From positions 3,534,001-3,598,000 of the forward strand of contig NZ_AP021972.1 in the NCBI RefSeq assembly GCF_014168815.1: DNA of 64,000 nucleotides, written 5' to 3'. Under the pieces are notes generated by a model that did no database searches, was not told the origin of the DNA, and was given only the letters and a program-made list of their open reading frames with translations. The stretch is from Klebsiella sp. WP3-W18-ESBL-02. GTDB lineage: Bacteria > Pseudomonadota > Gammaproteobacteria > Enterobacterales > Enterobacteriaceae. Made by a program: the position numbers and the translations under genes. Shown piece by piece: positions 20,932-30,120 of this stretch (its first letter is position 1; each line of letters starts with the position of its first letter).

Positions 20932-21605
20932 CCAGCGTTCTGATTGTTGAAGATGAACAGGCTATCCGCCGTTTTCTGCGCACCGCGCTGGAAGCAGAAG
21001 ACCTGCGCGTGTTCGATGCCGATACCCTGCAACGCGGTCTGCTGGAAGCGGCGACGCGTAAGCCGGATTTAGTGATCCTTGACCTTGGCCTGCCCGACGG
21101 TGACGGTCTCGATTTTATCCGCGATATTCGCCAGTGGAGCCCGGTGCCGATTATTGTGCTGTCCGCACGCAGCGAAGAACACGATAAAATTGCCGCACTG
21201 GACGCCGGCGCCGACGACTATCTGAGTAAACCATTTGGCATCGGCGAGCTTCAGGCACGACTGCGCGTGGCCCTGCGCCGCCATGCCAGCACGCAGCCGC
21301 ACGATCCACAAGTGACCTTCTCTGATATCACCGTGGACCTGGCTTCACGACGCATAACCCGCGGCAGTGAAGAAATTCACCTCACCCCTATTGAGTTCCG
21401 CCTGCTGGCGGTGTTACTCAACAATGCTGGAAAAGTGCTCACTCAACGGCAGCTACTGAGCCAGGTGTGGGGGCCGAATGCGGTGGAACATAGTCATTAT
21501 TTGCGCATTTATATGGGGCACCTTCGCCAGAAGTTGGAAATCGATCCCGCGCGCCCTCAGCATTTATTAACCGAAACCGGTATTGGCTATCGTTTTATGT
21601 TATGA
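20928..21605 (+). CDS. kdpE: Response regulator KdpE
   Basis: OmpR-family activator of kdpFABC. 225 residues as in E. coli, with GTG start overlapping the kdpD stop (GTGA). The receiver domain has the acidic pair VEDEQ, phospho-acceptor Asp in LDLGLPDGDG and the SKPF Lys. The winged-helix C-terminal domain ends HSHYLRIYMGHLRQKLE...TETGIGYRFML. A 20-base AT palindrome spans the stop codon. Confidence 0.97.
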   Translation: MTSVLIVEDEQAIRRFLRTALEAEDLRVFDADTLQRGLLEAATRKPDLVILDLGLPDGDGLDFIRDIRQWSPVPIIVLSARSEEHDKIAALDAGADDYLSKPFGIGELQARLRVALRRHASTQPHDPQVTFSDITVDLASRRITRGSEEIHLTPIEFRLLAVLLNNAGKVLTQRQLLSQVWGPNAVEHSHYLRIYMGHLRQKLEIDPARPQHLLTETGIGYRFML

Positions 21606-21883
21606 ATAATTATTCATAATAACCCTACTATCACATACTTATTTTATTAAGAATTAACGTAAGCCACCCGCATATTTAAATGGCGTGGCTTAATTCTACT
21701 TTAAATAAATAAAATACAAGTTGTTTACAACATCTCAACAAAACAGCATTTTATCCTGGCACACCACCTACCAATAATTGATTATTTTATGAATGATCTC
21801 CTATTGTTGATCAACCTCACAGTTTTACGCCTTATCAGAGATAAAATGACTCCGCCTTAAGATATTCATCGGAGGGATACGAA

Positions 21884-21988
21884 ATGGAAAACAATAACCG
21901 ACAAATGCCCCATATCCGGCGGACAACACATATTATGATGTTTGCCCACCGTAATAGCTTCGACTTTCACTTCTTTAACGCCCGATAA
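21884..21988 (+). CDS. speFL: Ornithine-sensing arrest leader peptide SpeFL
   Basis: A 34-codon gene not visible to ordinary length cut-offs. It begins MENNNRQMPHIRRTTHIM and ends FDFHFFNAR, same length as E. coli SpeFL and differing at only a few positions. In E. coli ornithine stalls the ribosome near the end of this peptide, which blocks Rho termination and induces speF-potE. A strong GGAGGG lies 9 bases before the ATG. The 243-base spacer to speF would carry the Rho-sensitive leader. Regulation is transferred from E. coli; the peptide is seen directly. Confidence 0.93.
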   Translation: MENNNRQMPHIRRTTHIMMFAHRNSFDFHFFNAR

Positions 21989-22231
21989 GTCTTCCGACTT
22001 CGGGCGCCTCGCAGTATTTCCTTGTAAATACAGGCATACCGCCTGCTGCCAGCGCTCGCTCTGACAAACCTGTTTCTTCCGGCCACCGGACCGGTTGGGT
22101 TTGCCATATTCTGAAAAAAGCAACGCCCTGATTTTATTGTCAGCGGGATCGTCTTGCTTTTTTTCCGGCGATATCAATTTCTCTTTCGAGTAATTGACGG
22201 ACTGCTATTACCTAAAATGAAGAGTCGAAAA

Positions 22232-24427
22232 ATGTCTGAATTAAAAATTGCCGTAAGTCGTTCATGCCCGGACTGCTTTACTACCCAGCGCAGTATTATC
22301 AACACCTGTGACACCCACTTTATTGATGTCGCGGCCGCCGTATTATCAATTGAAGACGTTGAGTGCGGTAAACTCGATGAAATAGATGCCACGGGTTATA
22401 ACCTGCCCGTCTTCATTGCTATTAATAAAGATCAAATCGTTCCTTCTGAATATCTCTCACGTATTCAAGGGGTATTTGAGCACGATGAAACCCGTAACGA
22501 CTTCTACGGCCGCCAGCTGGAAGCCGCTGCGCACAAATATGAAGTGAATCTGCGCCCGCCGTTCTTCAGCGCACTGGTCGACTACGTAGCACAGGGCAAC
22601 AGCGCATTTGACTGCCCGGGGCACCAGGGCGGTGAATTCTTCCGCCGTCACCCTGCCGGTAACCAATTCGTTGAATACTTTGGTGAAACGCTTTTCCGCT
22701 CTGACCTGTGCAACGCCGACGTCGCGATGGGTGACCTGCTGATCCACGAAGGCGCACCGTGCATTGCCCAACAGCACGCAGCCAAAGTCTTTAACGCGGA
22801 TAAAACCTACTTCGTACTGAACGGGACCTCTTCGTCTAACAAAGTGGTGCTGAATGCGCTGCTGACCCCGGGCGATTTGGTGCTGTTTGACCGTAATAAC
22901 CACAAATCAAACCACCACGGCGCGCTGCTGCAGGCTGGTGCAACGCCGGTGTATCTGGAAACCGCACGTAACCCGTACGGCTTTATCGGCGGTATTGATG
23001 CCCACTGCTTCGAAGAACGCTACCTGCGTGAGCTGGTTGCCGAAGTTGCACCGAACCGCGCGCGCAACGAGCGCCCGTTCCGTCTGGCGGTCATTCAGTT
23101 AGGGACCTACGACGGCACCATTTACAACGCACGTCAGGTCGTTGATAAAATTGGTCACCTGTGCGATTACATCCTGTTCGACTCCGCGTGGGTAGGCTAC
23201 GAACAGTTTATTCCGATGATGGCCGACTGCTCGCCGCTGCTGCTTGAACTCAACGAGAACGATCCGGGTATTCTGGTCACCCAGTCGGTGCATAAACAGC
23301 AGGCTGGTTTCTCCCAGACCTCGCAGATCCATAAAAAAGACAGCCATATTAAAGGCCAGCAGCGTTATGTTCCGCACAAACGTCTGAACAACGCCTTTAT
23401 GATGCACGCGTCCACCAGCCCGTTCTACCCGCTGTTTGCCGCACTGGACGTGAACGCCAAAATGCATGAAGGCCAGGCCGGCCGCAATATGTGGATGGAC
23501 TGCGTCGCGAACGGTATCGAAGCACGTAAGCTGATTCTCGACAACTGCCGCCATATTCGCCCGTTTGTGCCTAACGACGTTGACGGCAAACCGTGGCAGT
23601 CCTGGCCGACCGAGCAGATTGCTAACGATCTGCGCTTCTTCCACTTCGTACCGGGCGAACGCTGGCATGGTTTTGAAGGCTACGCCGAACATCAGTATTT
23701 CGTCGACCCTTGCAAACTCCTGCTGACCACGCCGGGGATTGACGGCAACGGCGAATACGACACCTTCGGCGTACCGGCAACCATTCTGGCGAACTACCTG
23801 CGTGAGCACGGCGTAGTGCCGGAAAAATGCGACCTCAACTCTATCCTGTTCCTGCTGACACCGGCCGAAGATATGGCCAAACTGCAGCAGCTGGTTGCGC
23901 TGTTGGTGCGCTTTGAAACGCTGCTGGAAGCCGATGCGCCGCTGAAAGACGTTCTGCCGTCGCTGTACGGGCAGCATAAAGATCGTTACGAAGGCTACAC
24001 CCTGCGCCAACTGTGCCAGGAAATGCATAACCTGTACGCCCGCCATAACGTGAAACAGCTGCAGAAAGAGATGTTCCGTAAATCACACTTCCCGCGCGTC
24101 AGCATGAACCCGCAGGAAGCCAACTTCGCTTATATCCGTGGCGAAGTCGATTTGGTGCCGCTGTCCATGGCGGAAGGCAAAATCGCCGCAGAAGGTGCTC
24201 TGCCGTATCCTCCTGGCGTGCTGTGCGTTGTCCCGGGCGAAATCTGGGGTGATTCCGTACTGCGCTACTTCAAAGCGCTGGAAGAAGGGATCAACCTGCT
24301 GCCGGGCTTCGCGCCAGAACTGCAAGGGGTATATATCCAGGAACATGATGGCCGCAAAGAAGTGTGGTGCAACGTGATTAAGACTCAGCAGCCGCAACCG
24401 GCGCTGCTGAAAGGGGAGAAATTATGA
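22232..24427 (+). CDS. speF: Inducible ornithine decarboxylase SpeF
   Basis: PLP-dependent decarboxylation of ornithine to putrescine, induced at low pH and high ornithine. 731 residues against 732 in E. coli. Start MSELKIAVSRSCPDCF is chosen by homology over upstream in-frame ATGs within the leader. N-terminal wing domain, then the PLP core with DCPGHQGGEFFRRHPAGN, TYFVLNGTSSSNKVV and the PLP lysine in VTQSVHKQQAGFSQTSQIHK. The stop overlaps the potE ATG (ATGA), so the pair is translationally coupled. Confidence 0.97.
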   Translation: MSELKIAVSRSCPDCFTTQRSIINTCDTHFIDVAAAVLSIEDVECGKLDEIDATGYNLPVFIAINKDQIVPSEYLSRIQGVFEHDETRNDFYGRQLEAAAHKYEVNLRPPFFSALVDYVAQGNSAFDCPGHQGGEFFRRHPAGNQFVEYFGETLFRSDLCNADVAMGDLLIHEGAPCIAQQHAAKVFNADKTYFVLNGTSSSNKVVLNALLTPGDLVLFDRNNHKSNHHGALLQAGATPVYLETARNPYGFIGGIDAHCFEERYLRELVAEVAPNRARNERPFRLAVIQLGTYDGTIYNARQVVDKIGHLCDYILFDSAWVGYEQFIPMMADCSPLLLELNENDPGILVTQSVHKQQAGFSQTSQIHKKDSHIKGQQRYVPHKRLNNAFMMHASTSPFYPLFAALDVNAKMHEGQAGRNMWMDCVANGIEARKLILDNCRHIRPFVPNDVDGKPWQSWPTEQIANDLRFFHFVPGERWHGFEGYAEHQYFVDPCKLLLTTPGIDGNGEYDTFGVPATILANYLREHGVVPEKCDLNSILFLLTPAEDMAKLQQLVALLVRFETLLEADAPLKDVLPSLYGQHKDRYEGYTLRQLCQEMHNLYARHNVKQLQKEMFRKSHFPRVSMNPQEANFAYIRGEVDLVPLSMAEGKIAAEGALPYPPGVLCVVPGEIWGDSVLRYFKALEEGINLLPGFAPELQGVYIQEHDGRKEVWCNVIKTQQPQPALLKGEKL

Positions 24428-25740
24428 GCACAGCCAAAAATAAGATGGGTGTTGTTCAGCTCACCATCCTGACGATGGTGAACATGATGGGCTCCGGTAT
24501 CATTATGCTGCCCACCAAACTCGCTGAAGTCGGCACCATCTCCATTATCTCCTGGCTGGTCACCGCCGTCGGTTCGATGGCGCTGGCCTGGGCCTTCGCT
24601 AAGTGCGGGATGTTCAGTAAGAAATCCGGGGGCATGGGCGGCTACGCCGAGTATGCCTTTGGTAAGTCTGGCAACTTTATGGCCAACTATACCTACGGGG
24701 TTTCACTGCTGATTGCCAACGTGGCGATTGCTATCTCCGCTGTGGGTTACGGCACCGAGCTCTTCGGTGCCACGCTGAGCCCGGTGCAAATCGGGCTGGC
24801 CACCATCGGTGTCCTGTGGATCTGTACGGTCGCCAACTTTGGCGGTGCACGTATTACCGGGCAGATCAGCAGCATTACCGTCTGGGGGGTGATTATCCCG
24901 GTTGTCGGCCTGTGCGTCATCGGCTGGTTCTGGTTCAGCCCGACCATGTATGTCGAATCCTGGAACCCGCATCATGTACCGTTCTTTAGCGCCGTTGGCT
25001 CGTCTATCGCCATGACGCTGTGGGCCTTCCTCGGTCTGGAATCGGCCTGCGCCAACGCCGACGTGGTTGAAAACCCGGAACGTAACGTCCCGATCGCCGT
25101 ACTCGGCGGGACGCTGGGGGCTGCGGTGATTTACATCATTTCCACCAACGTGATTGCCGGGATTGTGCCAAACATGGATCTGGCCAACTCAACCGCACCG
25201 TTTGGCCTGGCCTTTGCGCAGATGTTCACGCCGGAAGTCGGTAAAGTGATCATGGCGCTGATGGTGATGTCCTGCTGCGGTTCGCTGCTCGGCTGGCAGT
25301 TCACCATCGCCCAGGTCTTCAAATCCTCTGCGGACGAAGGCTACTTCCCGAAAGTCTTTTCACAGGTCAGCCATGCAGATGCACCGGTGAAAGGCATGCT
25401 GGTGATTGTGATTATTCAGTCTGGCCTATCGCTGATGACCATCAGCCCGTCGCTGAACAACCAGTTTAACGTACTGGTTAACCTGGCGGTGGTGACCAAC
25501 ATCATTCCGTACATCCTGTCGATGGCGGCGCTGGCGATTATCCAGCGGATGGCAAACGTACCGGCGGGCAAAGCGCGTATGGCTAACATCGTGGCGTTTA
25601 TCGGCGCGATGTACAGCTTCTACGCCCTGTTCTCTTCCGGCGAAGAAGCGATGCTGTACGGTTCCATCGTGACCTTCCTCGGCTGGACGCTGTATGGTCT
25701 GGTATCACCGCGCTTTGAATTGAAAAACAAACACGGTTAA
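24424..25740 (+). CDS. potE: Putrescine-ornithine antiporter PotE
   Basis: APC-superfamily inner-membrane exchanger that exports putrescine in exchange for ornithine, completing an acid-resistance cycle with SpeF. 438 residues (E. coli 439) with 12 predicted spans. The start of helix 1, LTILTMVNMMGSGIIMLPTK, has the GSGI substrate motif, and FLGLESACANADVVENPERN is typical. Overlaps speF by four bases. Confidence 0.97.
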   Translation: MSTAKNKMGVVQLTILTMVNMMGSGIIMLPTKLAEVGTISIISWLVTAVGSMALAWAFAKCGMFSKKSGGMGGYAEYAFGKSGNFMANYTYGVSLLIANVAIAISAVGYGTELFGATLSPVQIGLATIGVLWICTVANFGGARITGQISSITVWGVIIPVVGLCVIGWFWFSPTMYVESWNPHHVPFFSAVGSSIAMTLWAFLGLESACANADVVENPERNVPIAVLGGTLGAAVIYIISTNVIAGIVPNMDLANSTAPFGLAFAQMFTPEVGKVIMALMVMSCCGSLLGWQFTIAQVFKSSADEGYFPKVFSQVSHADAPVKGMLVIVIIQSGLSLMTISPSLNNQFNVLVNLAVVTNIIPYILSMAALAIIQRMANVPAGKARMANIVAFIGAMYSFYALFSSGEEAMLYGSIVTFLGWTLYGLVSPRFELKNKHG

Positions 25741-25746
25741 TCATCC

Positions 25747-25785
25747 GGCCGGGCTGTAGTCCCCCTGCAGCCCGGCCCCTTCTTT
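25747..25785 (+). terminator. potE terminator-like hairpin
   Basis: A perfect 10-bp stem GGCCGGGCTG/CAGCCCGGCC (25747-25756 with 25768-25777) starts 6 bases after potE. The following tract, CCTTCTTT, is only moderately T-rich, so it may attenuate rather than end transcription into the next gene. Confidence 0.65.
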
Positions 25786-25802
25786 GTGATAAGACAGCCA
25801 TC

Positions 25803-26276
25803 ATGAGCAATCCCGAACGCATCATCAGCACCGCAGAAAAAATCATTCCCCTGATTCAACGCCAGCAAATTTGCCGCATCGCGCTTAACGACGAGCGCAG
25901 CCCGTATATTGTGCCGGTCAACTTTGGTTATACCTATGAGGACGAACGCTGGACGTTCTTTTTCCACGGTGCCCGCACCGGAAAAAAGATGCGTTTACTG
26001 CGTAAAGACCCGCACATCAGCCTTGAAATCGATGGCGATCACGGGTTAATTCCGGCACCAGAGGCCTGTGATTTTAGCTTCGCGTATTCCAGTATCATCG
26101 CCAGCGGCCGGGCGACTATCTTACATGACCGTGAAGAGATGATACGCGGGCTGGACGCGATCATGCGTCAGTCGGCGCCGGGGCAATCCTTTGACTATCG
26201 GGAGGACATGATGAAGGCTGTTTGCGTCGTGCGTCTCGATTGCCAGACCTTAACCTGCCATCAGCACACCGCGTGA
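25803..26276 (+). CDS. PNPOx-like FMN-binding split-barrel protein
   Basis: 157 residues resembling the pyridoxamine-5'-phosphate oxidase-related/NimA group. Evidence is the N-terminal RQQICRIALNDERSPYIVPV strand, the WTFFFHGARTGKKMRLLRKD block with the basic phosphate-binding stretch, and HISLEIDGD. Members bind FMN or haem and include nitroreductase-type and uncharacterised flavoproteins; substrate cannot be read from sequence. It follows potE by 62 bases on the same strand and is not at this place in K-12. Only a weak hairpin separates it from potE, so partial co-transcription with the PLP-enzyme operon is possible. Confidence 0.72.
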   Translation: MSNPERIISTAEKIIPLIQRQQICRIALNDERSPYIVPVNFGYTYEDERWTFFFHGARTGKKMRLLRKDPHISLEIDGDHGLIPAPEACDFSFAYSSIIASGRATILHDREEMIRGLDAIMRQSAPGQSFDYREDMMKAVCVVRLDCQTLTCHQHTA

Positions 26277-26277
26277 T

Positions 26278-26301
26278 CAAAAAAGGAGCCTTTCGGCTCC
26301 T
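26278..26301 (-). terminator. seqA-pgm intrinsic terminator
   Basis: On the minus strand the stem AGGAGCC/GGCTCCT with a GAAA tetraloop (26301-26284) is followed by T7 (A-run 26278-26284). It lies about 50 bases after the pgm stop. It has no T-tract in the other direction, so it serves pgm and not the PNPOx-like gene. Confidence 0.88.
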
Positions 26302-26309
26302 CAGAGTAC

Positions 26310-26355
26310 AGGCCTACAGGAGACGTAGGCCAGATAAGCGAAGCGCCATCAGGCG
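26310..26355. repeat. REP/BIME element overlapping the pgm stop
   Basis: GGCCTACAGGAGACGTAGGCC followed by a REP unit (GATAAGCGAAGCGCCATC). The REP unit covers the pgm stop codon at 26349-26351, so the last codons of pgm are inside the repeat. Confidence 0.75.
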
Positions 26356-27989
26356 TTTTTCAGTACTTCGCTAACAATTTCAACCGCTTCTTTCTCGATC
26401 TGCTGACGATGCTCAGCGCCAAGGAAGCTTTCGCAGTAAATTTTGTAGGCATCTTCCGTACCGGACGGACGCGCAGCGAACCAGCCGTTGTCAGTCATGA
26501 CTTTCAGACCGCCGATTGACGCACCGTTACCCGGCGCAGCCGTCAGACGAGCGGTGATCGGATCGCCCGCCAGCGTGCTGGCGCTTACCATTTCCGGAGA
26601 GAGCTTAGACAGCGCCGCTTTCTGTGCGGACGTTGCGCTAGCCTGCAAACGGTTGTAGCTCGGCGCACCGAAGCGTGCGGCCAGCTCGTTGTAGTGCTCC
26701 TGCGGATTCTTACCGGTAACGGCGGTAATTTCTGCCGCCAGCAGGCACATGATGATGCCGTCTTTATCGGTTGACCACGGCGTGCCGTCGAAACGCAGGA
26801 AAGACGCGCCCGCGCTCTCTTCACCGCCAAAGCCGAAGCTACCGTCAAACAGACCGTCAACAAACCATTTGAAGCCCACTGGTACTTCTACCAGCTTACG
26901 CCCCAGGTCGTTCACCACGCGGTCAATCATAGCGGAAGAGACCAGCGTTTTACCGACCGCGACCTCTTTGCCCCACTGAGGACGGTGCTGGAACAGGTAG
27001 TTGATGGCCACCGCCAGGTAGTGGTTCGGGTTCATCAGCCCTGCCGGAGTCACGATACCGTGACGGTCGTAGTCCGGGTCATTGGCGAACGCCAGATCAA
27101 ACTTATCGCGCAGCGCCAGCAGGCCAGCCATCGCACACTCGGAGGAACAGTCCATACGGATAGCGCCGTCTTTGTCGAGGTGCATAAAGCGGAACGTCTG
27201 GTCAACGTGATCGTTGACGATAGTCAGGTTCAGGTTGTAGTGCTTCGCGATACGTTTCCAGTATTCAATACCGGAGCCGCCGAGAGGATCGACGCCCAGC
27301 GTCAGACCGGCTTTCTGGATAGCCGCCATATCGACGATATCCGCCAGCCCTTCAACAAACGGCTGCACCAGATCCACTTCTTTCACGTGACCCGAGGCCA
27401 GCGCGGCATCATAAGAAATACGCTTAACGCCAGCCAGATCGGCGGCGAGCAGCGCATTGGCGCGGTCTTCAACCACTTTAGTGACGTTGGTATCAGCCGG
27501 ACCACCGTTTGGCGGGTTGTACTTGATGCCACCGTCTTCCGGCGGGTTGTGGGACGGCGTAATCACAATGCCGTCAGCCAGCGGGCCGCCTTTTTTATTG
27601 TGTACCAGGATAGCGTTGGAAACCGCCGGTGTCGGCGTGAAACCATTGTCTTCCTGCACAATAACATCCACCCCATTGGCGGCTAACACTTCAAGAACGG
27701 AGATAAACGCCGGCTCAGAGAGCGCGTGCGTATCCTTCCCGACGAAGCATGGGCCCGAAATTCCGTTTTTCGCGCGCTCTTCAGCAATCGCCTGGGCAAT
27801 GGCCAAAATATGCTTTTCATTGAAGCTGTGACGACCTGCACTACCGCGGTGACCGGAGGTCCCGAATTTCACCGCATGTTCCGCATTGCTCACGTCCGGC
27901 TGCAGCACGTAGTACTGCGCAGTCAGTTGAGCGACGTTGATCAAATCACTCTGCTGTGCGGGTTGACCCGCACGGGTATGGTTTGCCAT
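26349..27989 (-). CDS. pgm: Phosphoglucomutase
   Basis: Interconverts glucose-1-phosphate and glucose-6-phosphate, linking galactose and maltodextrin use to glycolysis and UDP-glucose supply. 546 residues starting [15 protein letters not shown], same as E. coli; an upstream in-frame Met (MHKKDQA) is rejected. The phosphoserine loop [17 protein letters not shown], the metal loop NDPDYDRHG and the C-terminal phosphate-binding [12 protein letters not shown] are all present. It is 38 bases downstream of seqA in one operon. Confidence 0.97.
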   Translation of the reverse strand: MANHTRAGQPAQQSDLINVAQLTAQYYVLQPDVSNAEHAVKFGTSGHRGSAGRHSFNEKHILAIAQAIAEERAKNGISGPCFVGKDTHALSEPAFISVLEVLAANGVDVIVQEDNGFTPTPAVSNAILVHNKKGGPLADGIVITPSHNPPEDGGIKYNPPNGGPADTNVTKVVEDRANALLAADLAGVKRISYDAALASGHVKEVDLVQPFVEGLADIVDMAAIQKAGLTLGVDPLGGSGIEYWKRIAKHYNLNLTIVNDHVDQTFRFMHLDKDGAIRMDCSSECAMAGLLALRDKFDLAFANDPDYDRHGIVTPAGLMNPNHYLAVAINYLFQHRPQWGKEVAVGKTLVSSAMIDRVVNDLGRKLVEVPVGFKWFVDGLFDGSFGFGGEESAGASFLRFDGTPWSTDKDGIIMCLLAAEITAVTGKNPQEHYNELAARFGAPSYNRLQASATSAQKAALSKLSPEMVSASTLAGDPITARLTAAPGNGASIGGLKVMTDNGWFAARPSGTEDAYKIYCESFLGAEHRQQIEKEAVEIVSEVLKNA

Positions 27990-28027
27990 TGCCTGGTCCT
28001 TCTTATGCAAGGGTTAGATTGTCAGTA

Positions 28028-28600
28028 TTAGATGGTACCGCAAACCTTTTCAATCAATTCCGCCGGGAATTGCATTGACTGCATGATGTGTTCGACCATG
28101 CTGCATTTACGGCCCGTATTGGTATTAGTGATAACCCAGTATGGCGTATCCGGAACCTGTTTCGGTTTGGTCTGGTTGCCGTTTTTCAGCAGCGTTTGCT
28201 CATTTTCGGCAAAGTAGACGCGGGTACGGCCGTGAAGGGATTCGGTGGCTTCGGCGAACGCCTGGTTGTCCAGCGAATAGAGCGTGGTCAGCACCAGCAT
28301 AAAGCGATTTACCGCCTTTTTCTGCTCAGCGTATTCGTCAGAAAGCAGCAGCTCGCGCATGGCGCGAACTTTATCTTTGGCGGTTTTGACCGCTTTTACC
28401 TCAGCAACGGGGGTAGCCGCCGGAGCCGGAGCGGCAACGGGTTCGGCTTTGACGACCGGCGCGACAGCAGCGGCTGCCGGCTGGGAAGCGGCGGAGAATT
28501 TCAGCATACGCCGTAAAATGTCGGACGCGCTCTCGCCAATGCGCAGAGTGTGGGCTGCAATATAGCGATAGAGCTCGTCATCAACTTCGATCGTTTTCAT
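28028..28600 (-). CDS. seqA: Replication initiation regulator SeqA
   Basis: Binds hemimethylated GATC clusters, sequestering oriC and the dnaA promoter after initiation. Start MKTIEVDDELYRYIAAHT follows E. coli and drops five upstream residues. 190 residues compared with 181: the N-terminal multimerisation domain (to about 40) and C-terminal DNA-binding domain (HGRTRVYFAENEQTLLKNGN, TPYWVITNTNTGRKC) are conserved. The linker is an expanded Ala/Val/Pro run (about residues 41-75) and accounts for the extra length. Divergent from ybfF, operonic with pgm. Confidence 0.96.
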   Translation of the reverse strand: MKTIEVDDELYRYIAAHTLRIGESASDILRRMLKFSAASQPAAAAVAPVVKAEPVAAPAPAATPVAEVKAVKTAKDKVRAMRELLLSDEYAEQKKAVNRFMLVLTTLYSLDNQAFAEATESLHGRTRVYFAENEQTLLKNGNQTKPKQVPDTPYWVITNTNTGRKCSMVEHIMQSMQFPAELIEKVCGTI

Positions 28601-28782
28601 CTTAATCCGGTGCAATTATTTTTCTGTATACAGTTTATTGGGATTATAAAGTCAAAACCCAACAGCGGGTAGCGCCAAACCAGGGGGACGGCAAAATTCG
28701 GATGAGTTCCTCACTTCCCCCTGCGCGTTAGAATGCTCAACATGATACCCTAACCCGACAATGCGAAAAAAAGAACTTTGCT

Positions 28783-29547
28783 ATGAAATTGAATTTCCGA
28801 GCGCAAACTGCACAAAACCTGCACAATAATTCCCCCATCGTTCTGGTTCACGGCCTGTTCGGCAGCCTGGATAACCTGGGCATCCTGGCGCGTGACCTGG
28901 TTTCTGACCACGACATCATTCAGGTCGATATGCGTAACCACGGATTGTCTCCTCGCGCCGACGAGATGAACTATCCGGCCATGGCGCAGGATCTGCTGGA
29001 TACCCTGGACGCCAACCAGATTGAAAAAGCCACGCTGATTGGCCATTCCATGGGTGGTAAAGCCGTCATGGCGATGACCGCGCTGGCTCCGGAGCGGATT
29101 GACCGCCTGGTCGCGATCGATATTGCGCCGGTGGACTACCACGTGCGCCGTCACGATGAGATTTTTGCCGCCATTAACGCCGTCACCAGCGCCGGAGTTG
29201 CCACTCGCCAACAAGCGGCAACGGTCATGCGCGAGTATTTGCATCAAGAGGGCGTCATTCAATTCCTGCTGAAGTCGTTCGTTGACGGCGGTTGGCGCTT
29301 TAACGTACCGGTGCTGTGGGAACAATACCCGCATATCGTGGGCTGGGAGGCCATTCCGGCCTGGGATCATCCGGCACTGTTTATTCCCGGCGGCAACTCG
29401 CCGTACGTTACGGAAGCCTACCGCGCCGATCTGCTCGCCCAGTTCCCGCAGGCCAGAGCGCACGTCATTGCCGGTGCAGGACACTGGGTGCACGCGGAAA
29501 AACCGGATGCGGTACTGCGTGCCATCCGCCGCTACCTCGCAGAGTGA
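28783..29547 (+). CDS. ybfF: Esterase YbfF (alpha/beta hydrolase)
   Basis: 254 residues, as in E. coli YbfF, a carboxylesterase active on short acyl esters and acyl-CoA in vitro. Alpha/beta-hydrolase landmarks: oxyanion loop VLVHGLFGSLDNLG, nucleophile elbow LIGHSMGGKAVM with Ser about 89, and catalytic His in GAGHWVHAEKPDAVLRAI. Cytoplasmic; no signal peptide. Divergent from seqA and followed by ybfE. Confidence 0.94.
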   Translation: MKLNFRAQTAQNLHNNSPIVLVHGLFGSLDNLGILARDLVSDHDIIQVDMRNHGLSPRADEMNYPAMAQDLLDTLDANQIEKATLIGHSMGGKAVMAMTALAPERIDRLVAIDIAPVDYHVRRHDEIFAAINAVTSAGVATRQQAATVMREYLHQEGVIQFLLKSFVDGGWRFNVPVLWEQYPHIVGWEAIPAWDHPALFIPGGNSPYVTEAYRADLLAQFPQARAHVIAGAGHWVHAEKPDAVLRAIRRYLAE

Positions 29548-29676
29548 TTAAAAATGCATCGACCGCGCGTCAGAATGGCCGTGGTCGTTGGCGTGCGGGC
29601 CCCACTGTTGTATGATTGCGCGCTGTCTGCATCGGGCACCGCCCGGTAGCTTGTTTCCCCGAAGTCACTCTGAACC

Positions 29677-29970
29677 ATGGCAAAAGAACAAACGGACCGT
29701 ACGACATTAGATTTGTTCGCAAATGAGCGTCGGCCGGGAAGACCCAAAACCAATCCGCTTTCGCGTGACGAACAGCTCCGCATTAATAAGCGCAATCAGC
29801 TCAAACGCGATAAAGTTCGCGGGCTTAAGCGCGTCGAGCTCAAACTGAACAGCGACGCCGTTGATGCGCTTAACGAGCTGGCAACTGCCCGTGACATGAG
29901 CCGTAGCGAACTCATCGAAGAAATTCTGATGAGCCAGTTAGCCCTGTTGCACGGACAGGGGAACGTCTGA
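29677..29970 (+). CDS. ybfE: Small basic protein YbfE (LexA-regulated in E. coli)
   Basis: 97 residues, same length as E. coli YbfE. An N-terminal basic, low-complexity half (NERRPGRPKTNPLSRDEQL) has an AT-hook-like GRPK, then a ribbon-helix-helix-like half (RVELKLNSDAVDALNELATA and SRSELIEEILMSQL). That suggests DNA binding, but function is unknown. In E. coli it is annotated as LexA-regulated; the matching sequence here (29544-29559) lacks both CTG and CAG half-sites. Confidence 0.9.
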   Translation: MAKEQTDRTTLDLFANERRPGRPKTNPLSRDEQLRINKRNQLKRDKVRGLKRVELKLNSDAVDALNELATARDMSRSELIEEILMSQLALLHGQGNV

Positions 29971-30120
29971 AAAATCCCCCAGAACACACTTTCATGTAGC
30001 AGAGTGTGCAGTCCGGCACGATAGCTGTTTCCGCACGCTTCTCTGTTCTGCTATGATTGCCCTTATCTGTGGGCAATAAGCCACCACCATATCATTAAGT
30101 TTCAAGAGGTTATTTTACTC

